From NCBI GenBank assembly GCA_947359465.1, contig OX375877.1, positions 68,674,698 to 68,738,697 on the forward strand: a stretch of DNA of 64,000 nucleotides, written 5' to 3'. The position numbers and the translations under genes are program-made. Shown here one piece after another: positions 10,503-21,479 of this stretch. The notes beneath the pieces were generated by a model. That model was not told where the DNA came from. It did not search any database and worked only from the letters and a program-made list of their open reading frames with translations. How positions within the stretch are numbered: the stretch's first letter is position 1; every line of letters starts with the position of its first letter. Source of the stretch: Metellina segmentata. Taxonomy: Eukaryota; Arthropoda; Arachnida; Araneae; Tetragnathidae.

Positions 10503-10722
10503 AGCCGACCAATCGGTCTAGTAGTTAAGGTGTTAGCCTCTAGATCGGAAAATTTCTGGTTCGAATCCGGATCAGTGAATTTATATTTGCAAACGTCTGG
10601 TGTAGAGAGGCTGGTCCACCTTAAAACTGTCGTGGCTAAAAGTCCTCACATTGGGTCGGTGTGGAAGTTAGGTAATTGTTAATTATTAGTTAGCCCGTTG
10701 TGTTGCTCTAGTACGACGTTAT
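10503..10722 (+). mobile_element. SINE family S1, tail joined abnormally
   Basis: Starts GCCGACCAATCGGTCTAGTAG and keeps the B box GGTTCGAATCC. After GTGGAAGTTAGG it jumps to a short tail piece (GTTGTGTTGCTCTAGTACGACGTT), which then meets an inverted tail at 10723. This points to rearrangement, not simple insertion. Confidence 0.75.
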
Positions 10723-11440
10723 TGACGACGGTCCGGGATCAATCCCTTAAGGGAAAAATCCGAGGTAATTGGTAATTTTTTAGTTAACGTCGTACTAGAG
10801 CAACACAACGGGCTATTGACGACGGTCCGGGATCAGTCCCTTAAGGGAAAGATCCGAGGACAAAACCTCGAAATGTGGAAGTTTGGAGAGTGGGGTGGCA
10901 GTACAGGTGTTGCCTCGTCATCTGACCGTGGTTCAAAATTACGTGCTGTTGTCCTCAGTTCTATCCCTTAAGAGATCGATCCCGGGCCGTCGTCAATAGC
11001 CCGTTGTGTTCTCTAGTAGGACGTTAACTAAAAACTACCAAATTACCCAAGCGAGCTTTCATCCCACTGTTATTTCTTCCAATTCCTCTCAAGGGACTGA
11101 TCCCGGGCCGTCGTCAATAGCCCGTTGTGTTGCTCTAGTGCGACGTTAACTAAAAACTACCAAATTACCCAAGCGAGCTTTCATCCCACTGTTATTTCTT
11201 CCAATTCCTCTCACTTAAGGGACTGATCCCGGACCGTCGTCAATAGCCCGTTGTGTTGCTCTAGTGCGATGTTAACTAAAAACTACCAAATTACCCAAGC
11301 GAGCTTTCATCCCACTGTTATTTCTTCCAATTCCTCTCACTTAAGGGACTGATCCCGGGCCGTCGTCAATAGCCCGTTGTGTTGCTCTAGTGCGACGTTA
11401 ACAAAAAATTACCAAATTACCATTACCAATTCCTCTTATC
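10723..11440. repeat. Scrambled S1 tails: inverted pair plus 121/126-bp tandem units
   Basis: 10723-10873 holds minus-strand S1 tail pieces and 10874-11033 the plus-strand counterpart, making a near-palindrome. From 10981 the tail is repeated head to tail; CCCGG landmarks lie at 10981, 11102, 11228 and 11354 (spacing 121, 126, 126). Each unit joins an S1 tail to the segment CCCAAGCGAGCTTTCATCCC. This resembles an early tandem array derived from a SINE tail. Confidence 0.85.
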
Positions 11441-11452
11441 CCCCCATTAACG

Positions 11453-11792
11453 GCCGACCAACCGGTATAGTGGTTAAGGAGTTAGCCTCTAGATCGGAAG
11501 GTTCCTGGTTCGAATCCGTGTCCGGGCATGGATGTTTGTAAACGTATGGTGTAGAGGCGGCTGGTGCACCTTAAATCTGTCGTGGCCGAAAGTCCTCACG
11601 TTGGGTTGGCGTGGAAGTTTGGAGAGTGGGGTGCCAGCTCAGATGTTGCTTCGTCATCTGACCGTGGTTTAAAATTACGAGGTGTTGTCCTCGAATCTTT
11701 CCCTTAAGGGACTGATTCCGGACCGTCGTCAATAGCCCGTTGTGTTGCTCTAGTACGACGTTAACTAAAATTACCATTACCATTACCATTAA
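11453..11792 (+). mobile_element. SINE family S1, full length
   Basis: A 340-bp copy with intact head, B box and (ATTACC)n tail. Perfect 12-bp TSD CCCCCATTAACG at 11441-11452 and 11793-11804. The 72-residue minus-strand frame within is an artefact of the SINE. Confidence 0.92.
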
Positions 11793-11804
11793 CCCCCATT
11801 AACG

Positions 11805-11990
11805 ACATTTCTTACTTGTCCTTTGTCGTGTTTGGCGCTGCTTGACTAATATGGCTCTTTCTTCACAAAACTCCACAACGAACCAACCTTATATATATCT
11901 ATGTACTCGACGTTTGTTTGGCACGGCCTGGTCAAATATGGTCTTTGAGCCATGAAATCCGACCAACAAACCATTTGGGAAACACTGCTC
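11805..11990 (+). repeat. S3/S4 SINE tail fragment
   Basis: Contains GTGTTTGGCGCTGCTTGACTAATATGG and a second GTTTGGCACGGCCTGGTCAAATATGG, both the recurrent tail of families S3 and S4. Confidence 0.6.
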
Positions 11991-12039
11991 GGCCGTGCGC
12001 CATTACAGACAATAAAACCAAAACCATTTATCGAGGACG

Positions 12040-12245
12040 CACACCGGGCTCGGGGGGTCACCTAGGAGTTCGCGCCCGAGTTTATGAGTCCCATCCCGTG
12101 TGAATATCCGCTAGGGGCGCCCGAGTAAACGCGGAATACATCGGCCGATACGCGCTCTCCCTGCCTCATCTTTCGGTCAGCATTGATCTCTGCAACCAGT
12201 TGCGTTCATTCGCTGCTCTCTCGCAAATCCAACAGGTAATAGCGC
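12040..12245 (+). promoter_or_regulatory. GC-rich stretch with splice-donor-like end (candidate promoter/first exon)
   Basis: This segment is much richer in G+C than its surroundings. It holds an initiator-like TCAGCATTG near 12178 and ends in CCAACAGGTAATAG, a good match to a 5' splice site (CAG/GTAAT) at about 12236. It could be an untranslated first exon of a host gene, or the 5' region of an unrecognised retroelement. I see no open frame that settles the matter. Confidence 0.3.
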
Positions 12246-12658
12246 TCTTTTTATACTACTGTCGCACAGGCGTATTCGCTTTTACAAGTTTTATTCGTGG
12301 TCTTGGTGCTTGTGAAACATTTTAACACAAGGCTTGGGAGAAGAACTCTCGTTTTTTTATTCGGTTGCAATATGGGACGGTTCGCGTGAAGAGGTCCGGT
12401 AGTCGGTCATTTGAGGTATATATGGCATGTCTAGTTATCCAAATCGCTCAGGCCATGCCATCGAAATGCTTTTTGAATTCCATTAAAGTTTAAGTTTCGT
12501 TTTATTTGTCGTTTATTCCCTGATACATTAAAAAAAATGCAAATTTTTAATACTCGTGTTGGCAGGATTTTTCTGTCATCCATAGTGTTGTGATCTTTTT
12601 CTTTCGTCGTCATACATTTTTATGTCAAAATTTATTTTTTTGAAATGTAATACTTTAA

Positions 12659-13167
12659 CCCTTCTTTGCATAATGGTGGAAATTTCCATCATAACATTGA
12701 ATGCCCAAAAATTATATAAAAGAACAAATTCACTTTAAGTTGATCGTGTCTGGATACCTTTTTAATGTCCATTGCATAAAAAAAACATAGCTGTCAAAAA
12801 TAAGCAAGTGTCACTATCAGTAAAACGAGCTTGTAGTTGTCATTCCGCTGTTTGTTGTAGTAGCAATAAACGTATGATTTCGTTTTTAATTTTGTTTAAT
12901 TATATTTGAGTTTCTATTGCTAAAAAAAGTGAAAATGAGTGGAAGAAAGGTTTGTAACATGTGTTTCTGTTATTTTTAGAGCAATTTCTGAAAAAGTTTG
13001 CGTTAAATTTAAAAAATACCACATGATACCACCATATTGTTTTTTGCTAAATTTATACTATAAATATATACTAAGATTTTTTTAACCATTTTTCATTTAA
13101 TTTTGAACATGAATTATATCACCTTGATTTATTTCACCAATAAAGAAAAAAATCATGCAAAGAAGGG
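12659..13167 (+). mobile_element. piggyBac-type non-autonomous element
   Basis: Both ends start CCCTTCTTTGCAT (13 of 13 identical, inverted) and abut TTAA (12655-12658, 13168-13171), the piggyBac target. The 509-bp body has no full transposase. At 12934 an ATG starts a short MSGRK-type peptide, followed by AAAGGTTTGT, which could be a splice donor. The element may therefore be a 5' UTR and first codons joined to the 3' end of a longer parent. Strand is inferred from that ATG. Confidence 0.88.
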
Positions 13168-13171
13168 TTAA

Positions 13172-14810
13172 GCATTTTTATTTATTATGCCTCCATATTA
13201 CTATTTCTCTATATTATATTTTAAGTCTGGAGTTTTCTTTTAGTATAGGATGTCATGTTCACATAATAGAATAAATAACTAATCATGTTTTGAGTTCATA
13301 TCTTTTCAATACTTCTATTGTATTATCTTGTGTTTGTCCATTTTGGAACTTACGCTATAAAATCCCAAATATTCAATCTATATCGTTCGGAGGGCAGCTT
13401 TCCGTCGGGCAGCTTAAAAAAATAAATAAACAGCTTAAAAAAAAATTTTGAAATTTATTTTATTCTGTCATTAAATGTTCATCTATGCTTCTTATTTTGC
13501 GACTTCTAATTACAAAAGTTGCATTTTAGTTCATTAAACGTTTTGAATCATTTCAAAAACTAAAAATCTCTACTTGCTAAACATCGTTATAATTAAGCAG
13601 TTGTAATTCAAAAATCTTTACTCATGATTAATGGTGTTCACATGTATGAGTCAGAATAAAATTTGCTTCGTTTCAATATGCATATATCGGTCCTTGTACT
13701 GATTAAGATGTCCTGATAGATGATTGATGATTCCGTACATGTATTTCCATTTCTCTTCGTTAATTAAATTCTGACTATTTTTTGTGATTTAGCAGGTTAT
13801 AAAATCAACATGATTGGCCTCGATTTGCCTGTTCTGTAGTATACCGACAACTATACCTGTTTCAGATTAAAGTGCATTTAAACAGCCACGGGCTTCTTAG
13901 ACACGGGAAATGTTCTTAAAGTATAAAAAGAAAGATTTATAAAACAACACACAAACAGGCGTTCCATTTAAAAGCTCTCCAAGTTCTCCTTCTTTTAAAG
14001 TTAACTTCAAAGCTTTCGTTTGGTCATTTTCTTTTTCTATTTCATGATGTGCTTTTTATTCCACGCAAGTTCTTTTAAAACAAAAGTTCAACGCAATCCT
14101 TAAGCCAGTTGTTTGGAAGTCTAAGCTGAAGTTTAGGAGCTGAGAAGCATTTATATCCAAGCTAACTATAGGTGATGGTAATGTTTGCTGTGATACGCGT
14201 TTCCTAAACGTATTCGGAACGTGACGTCTATTGAATTGTTTTTGGAATACGATTTCAGCCACTTCGCAAATAAAAAAATACAAAGAATAAATATGATGGC
14301 TGATCGGGTGATCAACGCCAATTTGATTAAACGTCAAACGTTACCAAAATGGAGTTAAACTACATTTTAAGGTAACCCACAGTGTGTGATTTGAGGACCA
14401 GGAAGGTTAGACCTATATTTTAAGGTTCGAAAGTGTCTGCTCCGAACGTATAAGGACAAAAATTGAAAGGTCCATTAATCCACATCCTATGTTCTACAGT
14501 TAAGATAGCGGCGAAAGTTGCAGAAAGAAGTGTCGTTGCCAATATATTAAAAGGATTACACTTGAGTATCGCGTGGTCATCAAACTTTCAAATTCGAAAT
14601 TCGTTTGGTTTCTAAATAGAAAACGATTTGCGAGAGAAATGATTTAATCGAGGGTAAGAAATCATGCAGTTTTAGATGATTTTGAAAGGACAAAAATTCA
14701 CATTACTGTTTGGTAATTTTGAAAACTTAATTAGACCCATTCTTAAAGTGTATTGAAATAAAGAGTGATTTGATTGAAAAATAAAAAATATTGTTTGATT
14801 CCATTACCTC
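13172..14810. other. AT-rich stretch, no gene recognised
   Basis: No coding frame with family resemblance and no repeat I can support. The 93-residue minus-strand frame at 14056-14337 has no recognisable motif. Confidence 0.4.
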
Positions 14811-14814
14811 TTTA

Positions 14815-14905
14815 ACCCTCCAAGTATTTCGACGAGATATCTCGTCCATAGGTCTGATCAGTTGTGCTAATGACGCGATACATCGTCGAGACAAAATTAC
14901 CTTTT
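14815..14905. repeat. Dispersed CGTC-rich repeat
   Basis: CGACGAGATATCTCGTCCAT and GACGCGATACATCGTCGAGAC match the motif at 16790-16955, 40970-41150 and 56885-57065 and the tandem array at 6037. Confidence 0.55.
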
Positions 14906-15132
14906 TTTTTCCTCCGAAGGGAGTGAAAATACAAGCAGGAAAAACAAACTGTTCCTATCCAACTATTGGTGACAGTTTGGAACAGGTTTTTGCACCATTA
15001 GGTTGGTCAAAAGAATGGAGATTTTGACGCGAAGAAAAACTACCAAAACAAAGGGTTAATAACGAGGGACTGAAAGTTTTTGTATCTTACAACGTATATG
15101 CAAACTACCGAAAGAGGTTTATATCAGTTGAG

Positions 15133-15470
15133 ATTATTTAATTTTAATTTCATTTCAATGTAATATAAAATATTTTGCAATATATCTTTTGCGTTGTATT
15201 TAGGAAGGAATATAATATTTTTTTTTTAAATCAAAGGCAGTGGTGTACTAAATTAAAATTCTATTTTAATACCCTTTTCTACGTTGAAAATTATTTGTTT
15301 GTGTTTTTAAGATTATTTAATTCTAATTTCATTTTAATGCAATATAAAATATTTAGTAATATATTTTGCTTCGTATTTAGAAAGGAACATAATATTTTAT
15401 TAAAATTAAAACAGTAGTGTACTGAATTGAAATTCAATTTTAATACATTTTCTACGTTCAAAATTTAAGA
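15133..15470. repeat. Tandem duplication, 179-bp period, two units
   Basis: ATTATTTAATTYTAATTTCAT begins each unit (15133 and 15312). Both continue with TATTTAGRAAGGAAYATAATATTTT and end in TTTTCTACGTT. The units have diverged substantially. Non-coding. Confidence 0.8.
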
Positions 15471-16035
15471 TGAAATATCGAAGTTCTTCCTTCTAAATAT
15501 CCTTGTGTTTTGTATAAAGAATTTGTTCTTGAAAAACAGATAACAGCATTCCTCATTTGGATGGGATTTTAAATGCCATTTGAAACAGTTTAAGGCTGTT
15601 GAAACAGCATTAATTTTCCAAAACAGCAGCAGCTGTTTGTAAGGCATCAAAAACCGATTTGAAATGGGGCCTGTAAAATATTGGAATCTGATCACCGGAC
15701 TTGATCTTGTGTTAAAATGTTCCTACAAGTGCTTAAATCTTTTCTTTCATTTCGTTTTATCTGTGATGTTTATTAAGAACAACATTAAAAAATTTAATAT
15801 CATACTTTGATAAAAAAAAAAGTTAAGGCTTTAAATGTTTAATCAATTCTTGCTGCCAATTTTTTCTTGAAATGTTTTGATAATTGTAATATTTCTTAAC
15901 TTGATATTAGTTTTGTTGCATTTTTAACATGATCCTAATAAATACATGGTGTTTCACAAAAGCTTCAAACTTTAAGACGACGTAGGTAACACAAAATAGA
16001 CGGTATTCACAGCGATGTATGTCCTCAAACGTCAA

Positions 16036-16130
16036 CGAGGTACGCCGTAGCTCAATTGGTTTTTCCACTGCATTGGTAGCTTGCGAGTAATAAACGATGC
16101 ATGTTCGATTGCATTCGAACATTGGTTATC
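16036..16130 (+). mobile_element. SINE family S3, head fragment
   Basis: GCCGTAGCTCAATTGGTTTTTCCACTGCATTGGTAGCTTGCGAG is tRNA-like with an A box (TAGCTCAATTGG) and a decayed B box (TGTTCGATTGC). The S3 body does not follow. Confidence 0.6.
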
Positions 16131-16206
16131 GCACATTTTCTCTACCGCTTCCGTTTCATAAGTCCAAGCCAGTCATCATTAATCGAGAAATGACATGTTA
16201 CTCGTA

Positions 16207-16646
16207 CTAAGTCAGCTTCTTAAATGGTGATCGTGCTGTAGAAAATGCTTGACCAGGTTCGTAAGATCTTGTTACCTGAGAAAAAGAGAATCTGCCTCTT
16301 CTTGACCACCCATTGATACAGTCATGAACACGATAGGAAGTTGCAGGCCAGATAGTACAGGAGCAAGATGGGAAAACCTCGCTTAAAAACTCAAAAACAT
16401 CTGGTGTGCCCCACTTCTGAGTCTTGCAAAAGCAGTTTGCAATGATCTGGGACCACAGAGTTGAGAGGTAAGTCGATCGTACTTGGCTTGATACCAATCA
16501 TGAGTAGATGGCATCAGAGGGATTTTGGATTTCACCAAGGATTGGACTGATGCTGTGAGTGCTATGTCTAAGAGAGAACATTGTTCACTGTAGGTACGTA
16601 GGAATATTTTTTCTCCTGGCAAAGTCACCCTAAGCATGGAGATCAT
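16207..16646 (-). pseudogene. Possible decayed coding sequence, unknown
   Basis: Two overlapping minus-strand open frames cover this interval: 87 residues (16383-16646) and 96 residues (16207-16497), in different frames. Codon usage is less AT-biased than nearby DNA. The first contains SLVKSKIPLMPSTHDWYQAK and GPRSLQTAFARLRSG; the second continues with GTPDVFEFLSEVF. A frameshift within 16383-16497 could join them. I do not recognise a family, and chance frames remain possible. Confidence 0.25.
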
Positions 16647-16789
16647 TCCAATATTCCCATCTAAATGCTAACATGCATTCTTTGAGGACAAGTCAGGCTT
16701 TATACTTTTCGGGTGCCTCACAAAATGAAGCTGGAACTCTTTTTCATCGCCATGGATCAGTCGCCTTTTGAGTTAACTCTCCAAGATCT

Positions 16790-16955
16790 GAAAAATTTGT
16801 CTAATGGATGTGATATATCGTCATCGAGATGTTGTCGATTTTTTTTATGATTACAAGATCGAGACATGGTCAGGTTTCTTCTAATTTCGAGATATCTTGT
16901 CCATAAAGATCTGTTAACAAGAGGTTTTCTTAATGAGATACATCGTCAAGACGTC
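16790..16955. repeat. Dispersed CGTC-rich repeat
   Basis: Contains GATATATCGTCATCGAGATG, TTTCGAGATATCTTGTCCATAAAGATCTGTTAA and GAGATACATCGTCAAGACG. Very similar to 40970-41150 in order and spacing, so these are copies of one element. Confidence 0.6.
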
Positions 16956-16959
16956 CACA

Positions 16960-18740
16960 GAGAGGATTAAATCAAAGCGCTTCGTTCATTGGTCAGAATG
17001 GAAAGGGAGGCACTTGGTATTTAGGCGAAGGATCCTGTTGGAAAAATATGCTCCAGCCTCCCACTGTCGTGAAAATTTGGAAGAGGACGATCTTAACAGA
17101 CCAATTGCAGCATTTTTCAAGTCTACCTTCAGATTACCCGTGTGGCGCTTGTGGACATACATACCTTATGAATACTACTTACTTTTGTATTAATGAAGTT
17201 TTGAATCACCTGAATGCCTTTTATTCCTAGTTAATGTTGTTGGTTTCTCATTGTTTAGTTTAATATATTGCTTGGTAAGAAATTATATTTTTCTCTATTC
17301 TTTACTTTTAAATTAATAAGCTAGATATAATTCATCTATAACTTATGTGTTAACATGTCCTTGATGAATATTAATTTAAGGTGCAAGTGTTGTCAGAAAA
17401 TGTTCTACGCAGAACATTTTTGATGTGAAATTTATTTCTTAAGTTAAATTTATTCATTTAATTAAAATTGTAGAGAATCGGTTGCATAAAATGACTGTGA
17501 TGAAATATAATTTTGCAAGTTCTAATTTTGGTTATGGATCGTATAAGGATGCTTGAAAATGATGTGCAATACTTATAAATGCTCCAAAACAAATAGGACA
17601 TGTGTATTTAACAATGAAATAAATATTATATTAAACAATCATTTTTATTCATTAACTGAAAGTAAATGTTCATACCTTATACACACGCATTCGTTTTGAT
17701 TCGTAGAAATGTAGAATTCGAGTTTTATTTACAAAAGGTTATAATCAGTACTCCTATGAAAATGAATAAAAGTTTCTTTGGCGCAAAGAAATTTCTTCTT
17801 CACCATTCAAATCACTAGAGTTTTGTTGGAAACATTATTTATACGAAGAAAAAACCACAAAGAGTATAACACATAATTAAGGTAATTAGTTATTAATCAC
17901 ACTCGAGGCATTATACCCGAAATCCCCTAAACAAATAAAGTATTATTTATAATTGTGCTTACAATTTCATCCACGAACTATCTTTTTCCAAGAACACCTT
18001 TCATTCTCTGAAACTAATCTAATTTAGAATTACGTCAATATTAGCATTTAATCAATCGTGTTAACGCATTTATTTTTCAAAGGAAAGTTCGTGAAGAAAA
18101 TTTTCTGAGTGTTATATACCTTTAATAAAAAATGTATCAAACGTCTCTGCTTAAATAGAATCATACACGCATCTTGAAACACGATACATATTCTATCGCT
18201 CTGTTCTTAGTATTTAATGAAACCAGAAAAAAGTACTGAAGACATGCTTATTAATGTGTATGTTTTTTATTGAAATATTCCGATGATTTATATATATTTG
18301 GATTCACTCTCATTTTATGCATCCGATGGGAATTTTTATTGCAATTCTTATATTTTTCCTTTTGTATTTTATTGTATACTTCCCTTTCATATGTGGATGA
18401 ATGAGAATGCTTGATTGTTGATTATGTAAATCACAATATTCAAAGTCACAAGTGCGGAAGGAATGTATAAGCATCGTTCGAGTTTGAGTCCAGTGGGATG
18501 TATGTAATGAAGGGCGATCAGGCTTTCGGCCATAAATACGGGGTAGATACAATCGTGACAAATTTTTTGCATGCAAAGCAGACTTGCGTCACTCCAAAAA
18601 ATGTTAGTGGAATAGATAATACCAAACGAAAGTACTCATTTACATTGCATGATATACGAGTTACAATGAATAATAAAAATTCATAAATTTGTATGTTTCT
18701 TAACCTTTTCCTGTTTGTACACTCCTGCTATAGAACTAAA
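16960..18740. other. AT-rich stretch, no gene recognised
   Basis: Short frames only. A perfect hairpin lies near 17397-17420 (AAAATGTTCT, loop ACGC, AGAACATTTT). Confidence 0.4.
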
Positions 18741-18999
18741 TGGCCACGGTAGCCCAGTTGGAAAAGTACACGGATTAGCAACCGGAGGGTTGCGAGTTCG
18801 AATCCAACCAAAGACTGTCGTGTTCAAAGGTTGCTTATGCATGTTAAAAGCGACGTGGCCTCAAATGTTCTCACATTGACATGATATTGAAGTTTAGAGA
18901 GTGGGATGCCAGCTCAGGAGTGACCTCGTCATCTCACGGTGGTTCAAAATTACGTGTCTTCGGATCTTCCATTTCGGGTTTTATCCTGGACCGTTGTAT

Positions 19000-19324
19000 G
19001 CCGACCAACCGGTCTGGTGGTTAAGGTGTTAGCCTCTGGATCGGATGGTTCCTGGTTCGAATCCAAGTCAGTACATGGATATTTGTAAGAGTATGGTGTA
19101 GAGGCGGCTGGTGCATCTTAAATCTGTCGTTGCCGAATGTCCTCACGTTGGGTTGACGTGGAAGTTTGGAGAGTGGGATACCAGCTCAGGTGTTGTCTCG
19201 TCATCTGATCGTGGTTCAAAATTATGTGGTGTTGTCCTCATATCTTCCCCGAAGAGGATTAATCACGCACGTCGTCAATAGCCCGCTGTGTTGCTCTAGT
19301 ACGACGTTAATTAAAATTACCTTA
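19000..19324 (+). mobile_element. SINE family S1, founder copy of the 62-bp satellite
   Basis: Full S1 order is present: GCCGACCAACCGGTCTGGTGG head, B box, body and tail. The final tail (GTCAATAGCCCGCTGTGTTG through AAAATTACCTTA) is the first repeat of the array that follows without interruption. Confidence 0.88.
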
Positions 19325-20936
19325 CCCGGATTATCGTCAATAGCCCGCTGTGTTGTTCTCGTACGACGTCAATTAAAATTACCTTACCCGGACTGTCGTC
19401 AGTAGCCCGCTGTGTTGTTCTAGTACAACATTAATTAAAATTACCTTACCCGGACTGTCGTCAATAGCCCGCTGTGTTGTTCTAGTACAACGTTAATTAA
19501 AATTACCTTACCCGGATGGTCGTCAATAGCCCGCTGTGTTGTTCTCATACGACGTCAATTAAAATTACCTTACCCGGACTGTCGTCAATAGCCCGCTGTG
19601 TTGTTCTAGTACAACGTTAATTAAAATTACCTTACCCGGATGGTCGTCAATAGCCCGCTGTGTTGTTCTCGTACGACGTCAATTAAAATTACCTTACCCG
19701 GACTGTCGTCAGTAGCCCGCTGTGTTGTTCTAGTACAACGTTAATTAAAATTACCTTACCCGGACTGTCGCCAATAGCCCGCTGTGTTGTTCTCGTACGA
19801 CGTCAATTAAAATTACCTTACCCGGACTGTCGTCAGTAGCCCGCTGTGTTGTTCTAGTACAACATTAATTAAAATTACCTTACCCGGACTGTCGTCAATA
19901 GCCCGCTGTGTTGTTCTAGTACAACGTTAATTAAAATTACCTTACCCGGATGGTCGTCAATAGCCCGCTGTGTTGTTCTCGTACGACGTCAATTAAAATT
20001 ACCTTACCCGGACTGTCGTCAATAGCCCGCTGTGTTGTTCTAGTACAACGTTAATTAAAATTACCTTACCCGGATGGTCGTCAATAGCCCGCTGTGTTGT
20101 TCTCGTACGACGTCAATTAAAATTACCTTACCCCGACTGTCGTCAGTAGCCCGCTGTGTTGTTCTAGTACAACATTAATTAAAATTACCTTACCCGGACT
20201 GTCGTCAATAGCCCGCTGTGTTGTTCTAGTACAACGTTAATTAAAATTACCTTACCCGGACTGTCGCCAATAGCCCGCTGTGTTGTTCTCGTACGACGTC
20301 AATTAAAATTACCTTACCCGGACTGTCGTCAGTAGCCCGCTGTGTTGTTCTAGTACAACATTAATTAAAATTACCTTACCCGGACTGTCGTCAATAGCCC
20401 GCTGTGTTGTTCTAGTACAACGTTAATTAAAATTACCTTACCCGGATGGTCGTCAATAGCCCGCTGTGTTGTTCTCGTACGACGTCAATTAAAATTATCT
20501 TACCCGGACTGTCGTCAATAGCCCGCTGTGTTGTTCTAGTACGACGTTAATTAAAATTACCTTACCCGGACTGTCGTCAATAGCCCGCTGTGTTGTTCTC
20601 GTACGACGTCAATTAAAATTACCTTACCCGGACTGTCGTCAATAGCCCGCTGTGTTGTTCTAGTACAACGTTAATTAAAATTACCTTACCCGGACTGTCG
20701 TCAATAGCCCGCTGTGTTGTTCTAGTACAACGTTAATTAAAATTACCTTACCCGGACTGTCGTCAATAGCCCGCTGTGTTGTTCTAGTACAACGTTAATT
20801 AAAATTACCTTACCCGGATGGTCGTCAATAGCCCGCTGTGTTGTTCTAGTACGACGTTAATTAAAATTACCTTACCCGGATGGTCGTCAATAGCCCGCTG
20901 TGTTGTTCTAGTACGACGTTAATTTAAATTACCTTA
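19325..20936 (+). repeat. 62-bp satellite, exactly 26 units, derived from S1 tail
   Basis: CCCGGA recurs every 62 bp from 19325 to 20937. Each unit is TSD-like CCCGGAYNGTCG plus the S1 tail (AATAGCCCGCTGTGTTG, TCTAGTACRACGTTAATTAA, AATTACCTTA). Subtypes differ at fixed sites: ACTGTCGTCAGTAG with ACATT, ACTGTCGTCAATAG with ACGTT, ATGGTCGTC with CTCGTACGACGTC. They often follow one another in that order, a three-unit higher-order pattern. It is non-coding. Confidence 0.95.
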
Positions 20937-21039
20937 CCCGGATCGTTGCTAATAACCCGTAGCTCCAGTCCTATTTTAATTCAGCTACCTGCCTCTAATC
21001 TGTCGATTTATTAATCATTCGTGAAAAAAAACTCTAAGG

Positions 21040-21205
21040 GGAACATTTATAGGTGTGTCTGAGTATCATAATCTCGAGGTTCCCAAGTGATTTCTTCTTT
21101 TTTACACTCGCCTATCATTCTATTTGCTTTTTCTCCTTCCTCGTTGTTGTGTTTGGCGCAGTTTGGCTAAATATGGTTCTTCTGTCATAAACCCCCAAAC
21201 CAACC
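21040..21205 (+). mobile_element. Repeat family S4 copy
   Basis: 5' part AATCTCGAGGTTCCCAAGTG and 3' tail GTTGTGTTTGGCGCAGTTTGGCTAAATATGG then CATAAACCCCCAAACCAACC. The tail is shared with family S3. Confidence 0.65.
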
Positions 21206-21479
21206 AGCCGTGAAAAAGCTTTCGGTATGGACATTAGAGTCGGATGCTTTAAACTACGCCTAGGATAGATCTTATATATGTTTGGCGCATCGAAATTTTG
21301 TACCTTAAATCACTGGAAATATTGAACTAACTTTATTCAATACTTTACGTTTAAACTAACTAACGAAACGGATATTTCGGTATCGATTAGTGTATGATAA
21401 ATTAGTATATGCTGTCGATAATAAGGATAGTTAATAGCGGAATGTATTTGTCGAGAATAACATTTAATTTAAATTTCAA

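Larger units (their letters stand above)
18742..20994 (+). mobile_element. SINE family S2, split by an S1 insertion and satellite
   Basis: The head (GGCCACGGTAGCCCAGTTGG, with A box; AGTTCGAATCC as B box) and body run to 18999. After the S1 copy and 62-bp array the S2 tail resumes at 20937 (GGATCGTTGCTAATAACCCG, then GCTACCTGCC). Junction sequences CCTGGACCGTTG (left) and CCCGGATCGTTG (right) look like a TSD with two mismatches. Confidence 0.82.

Noticed and set aside
12659..13167. Intact piggyBac transposase gene
   Set aside because: Only a short start peptide is present; the element is 509 bp.
19325..20936. CRISPR-like or 5S-type gene array
   Set aside because: The 62-bp units are contiguous SINE tails without spacers and without a Pol III gene structure.
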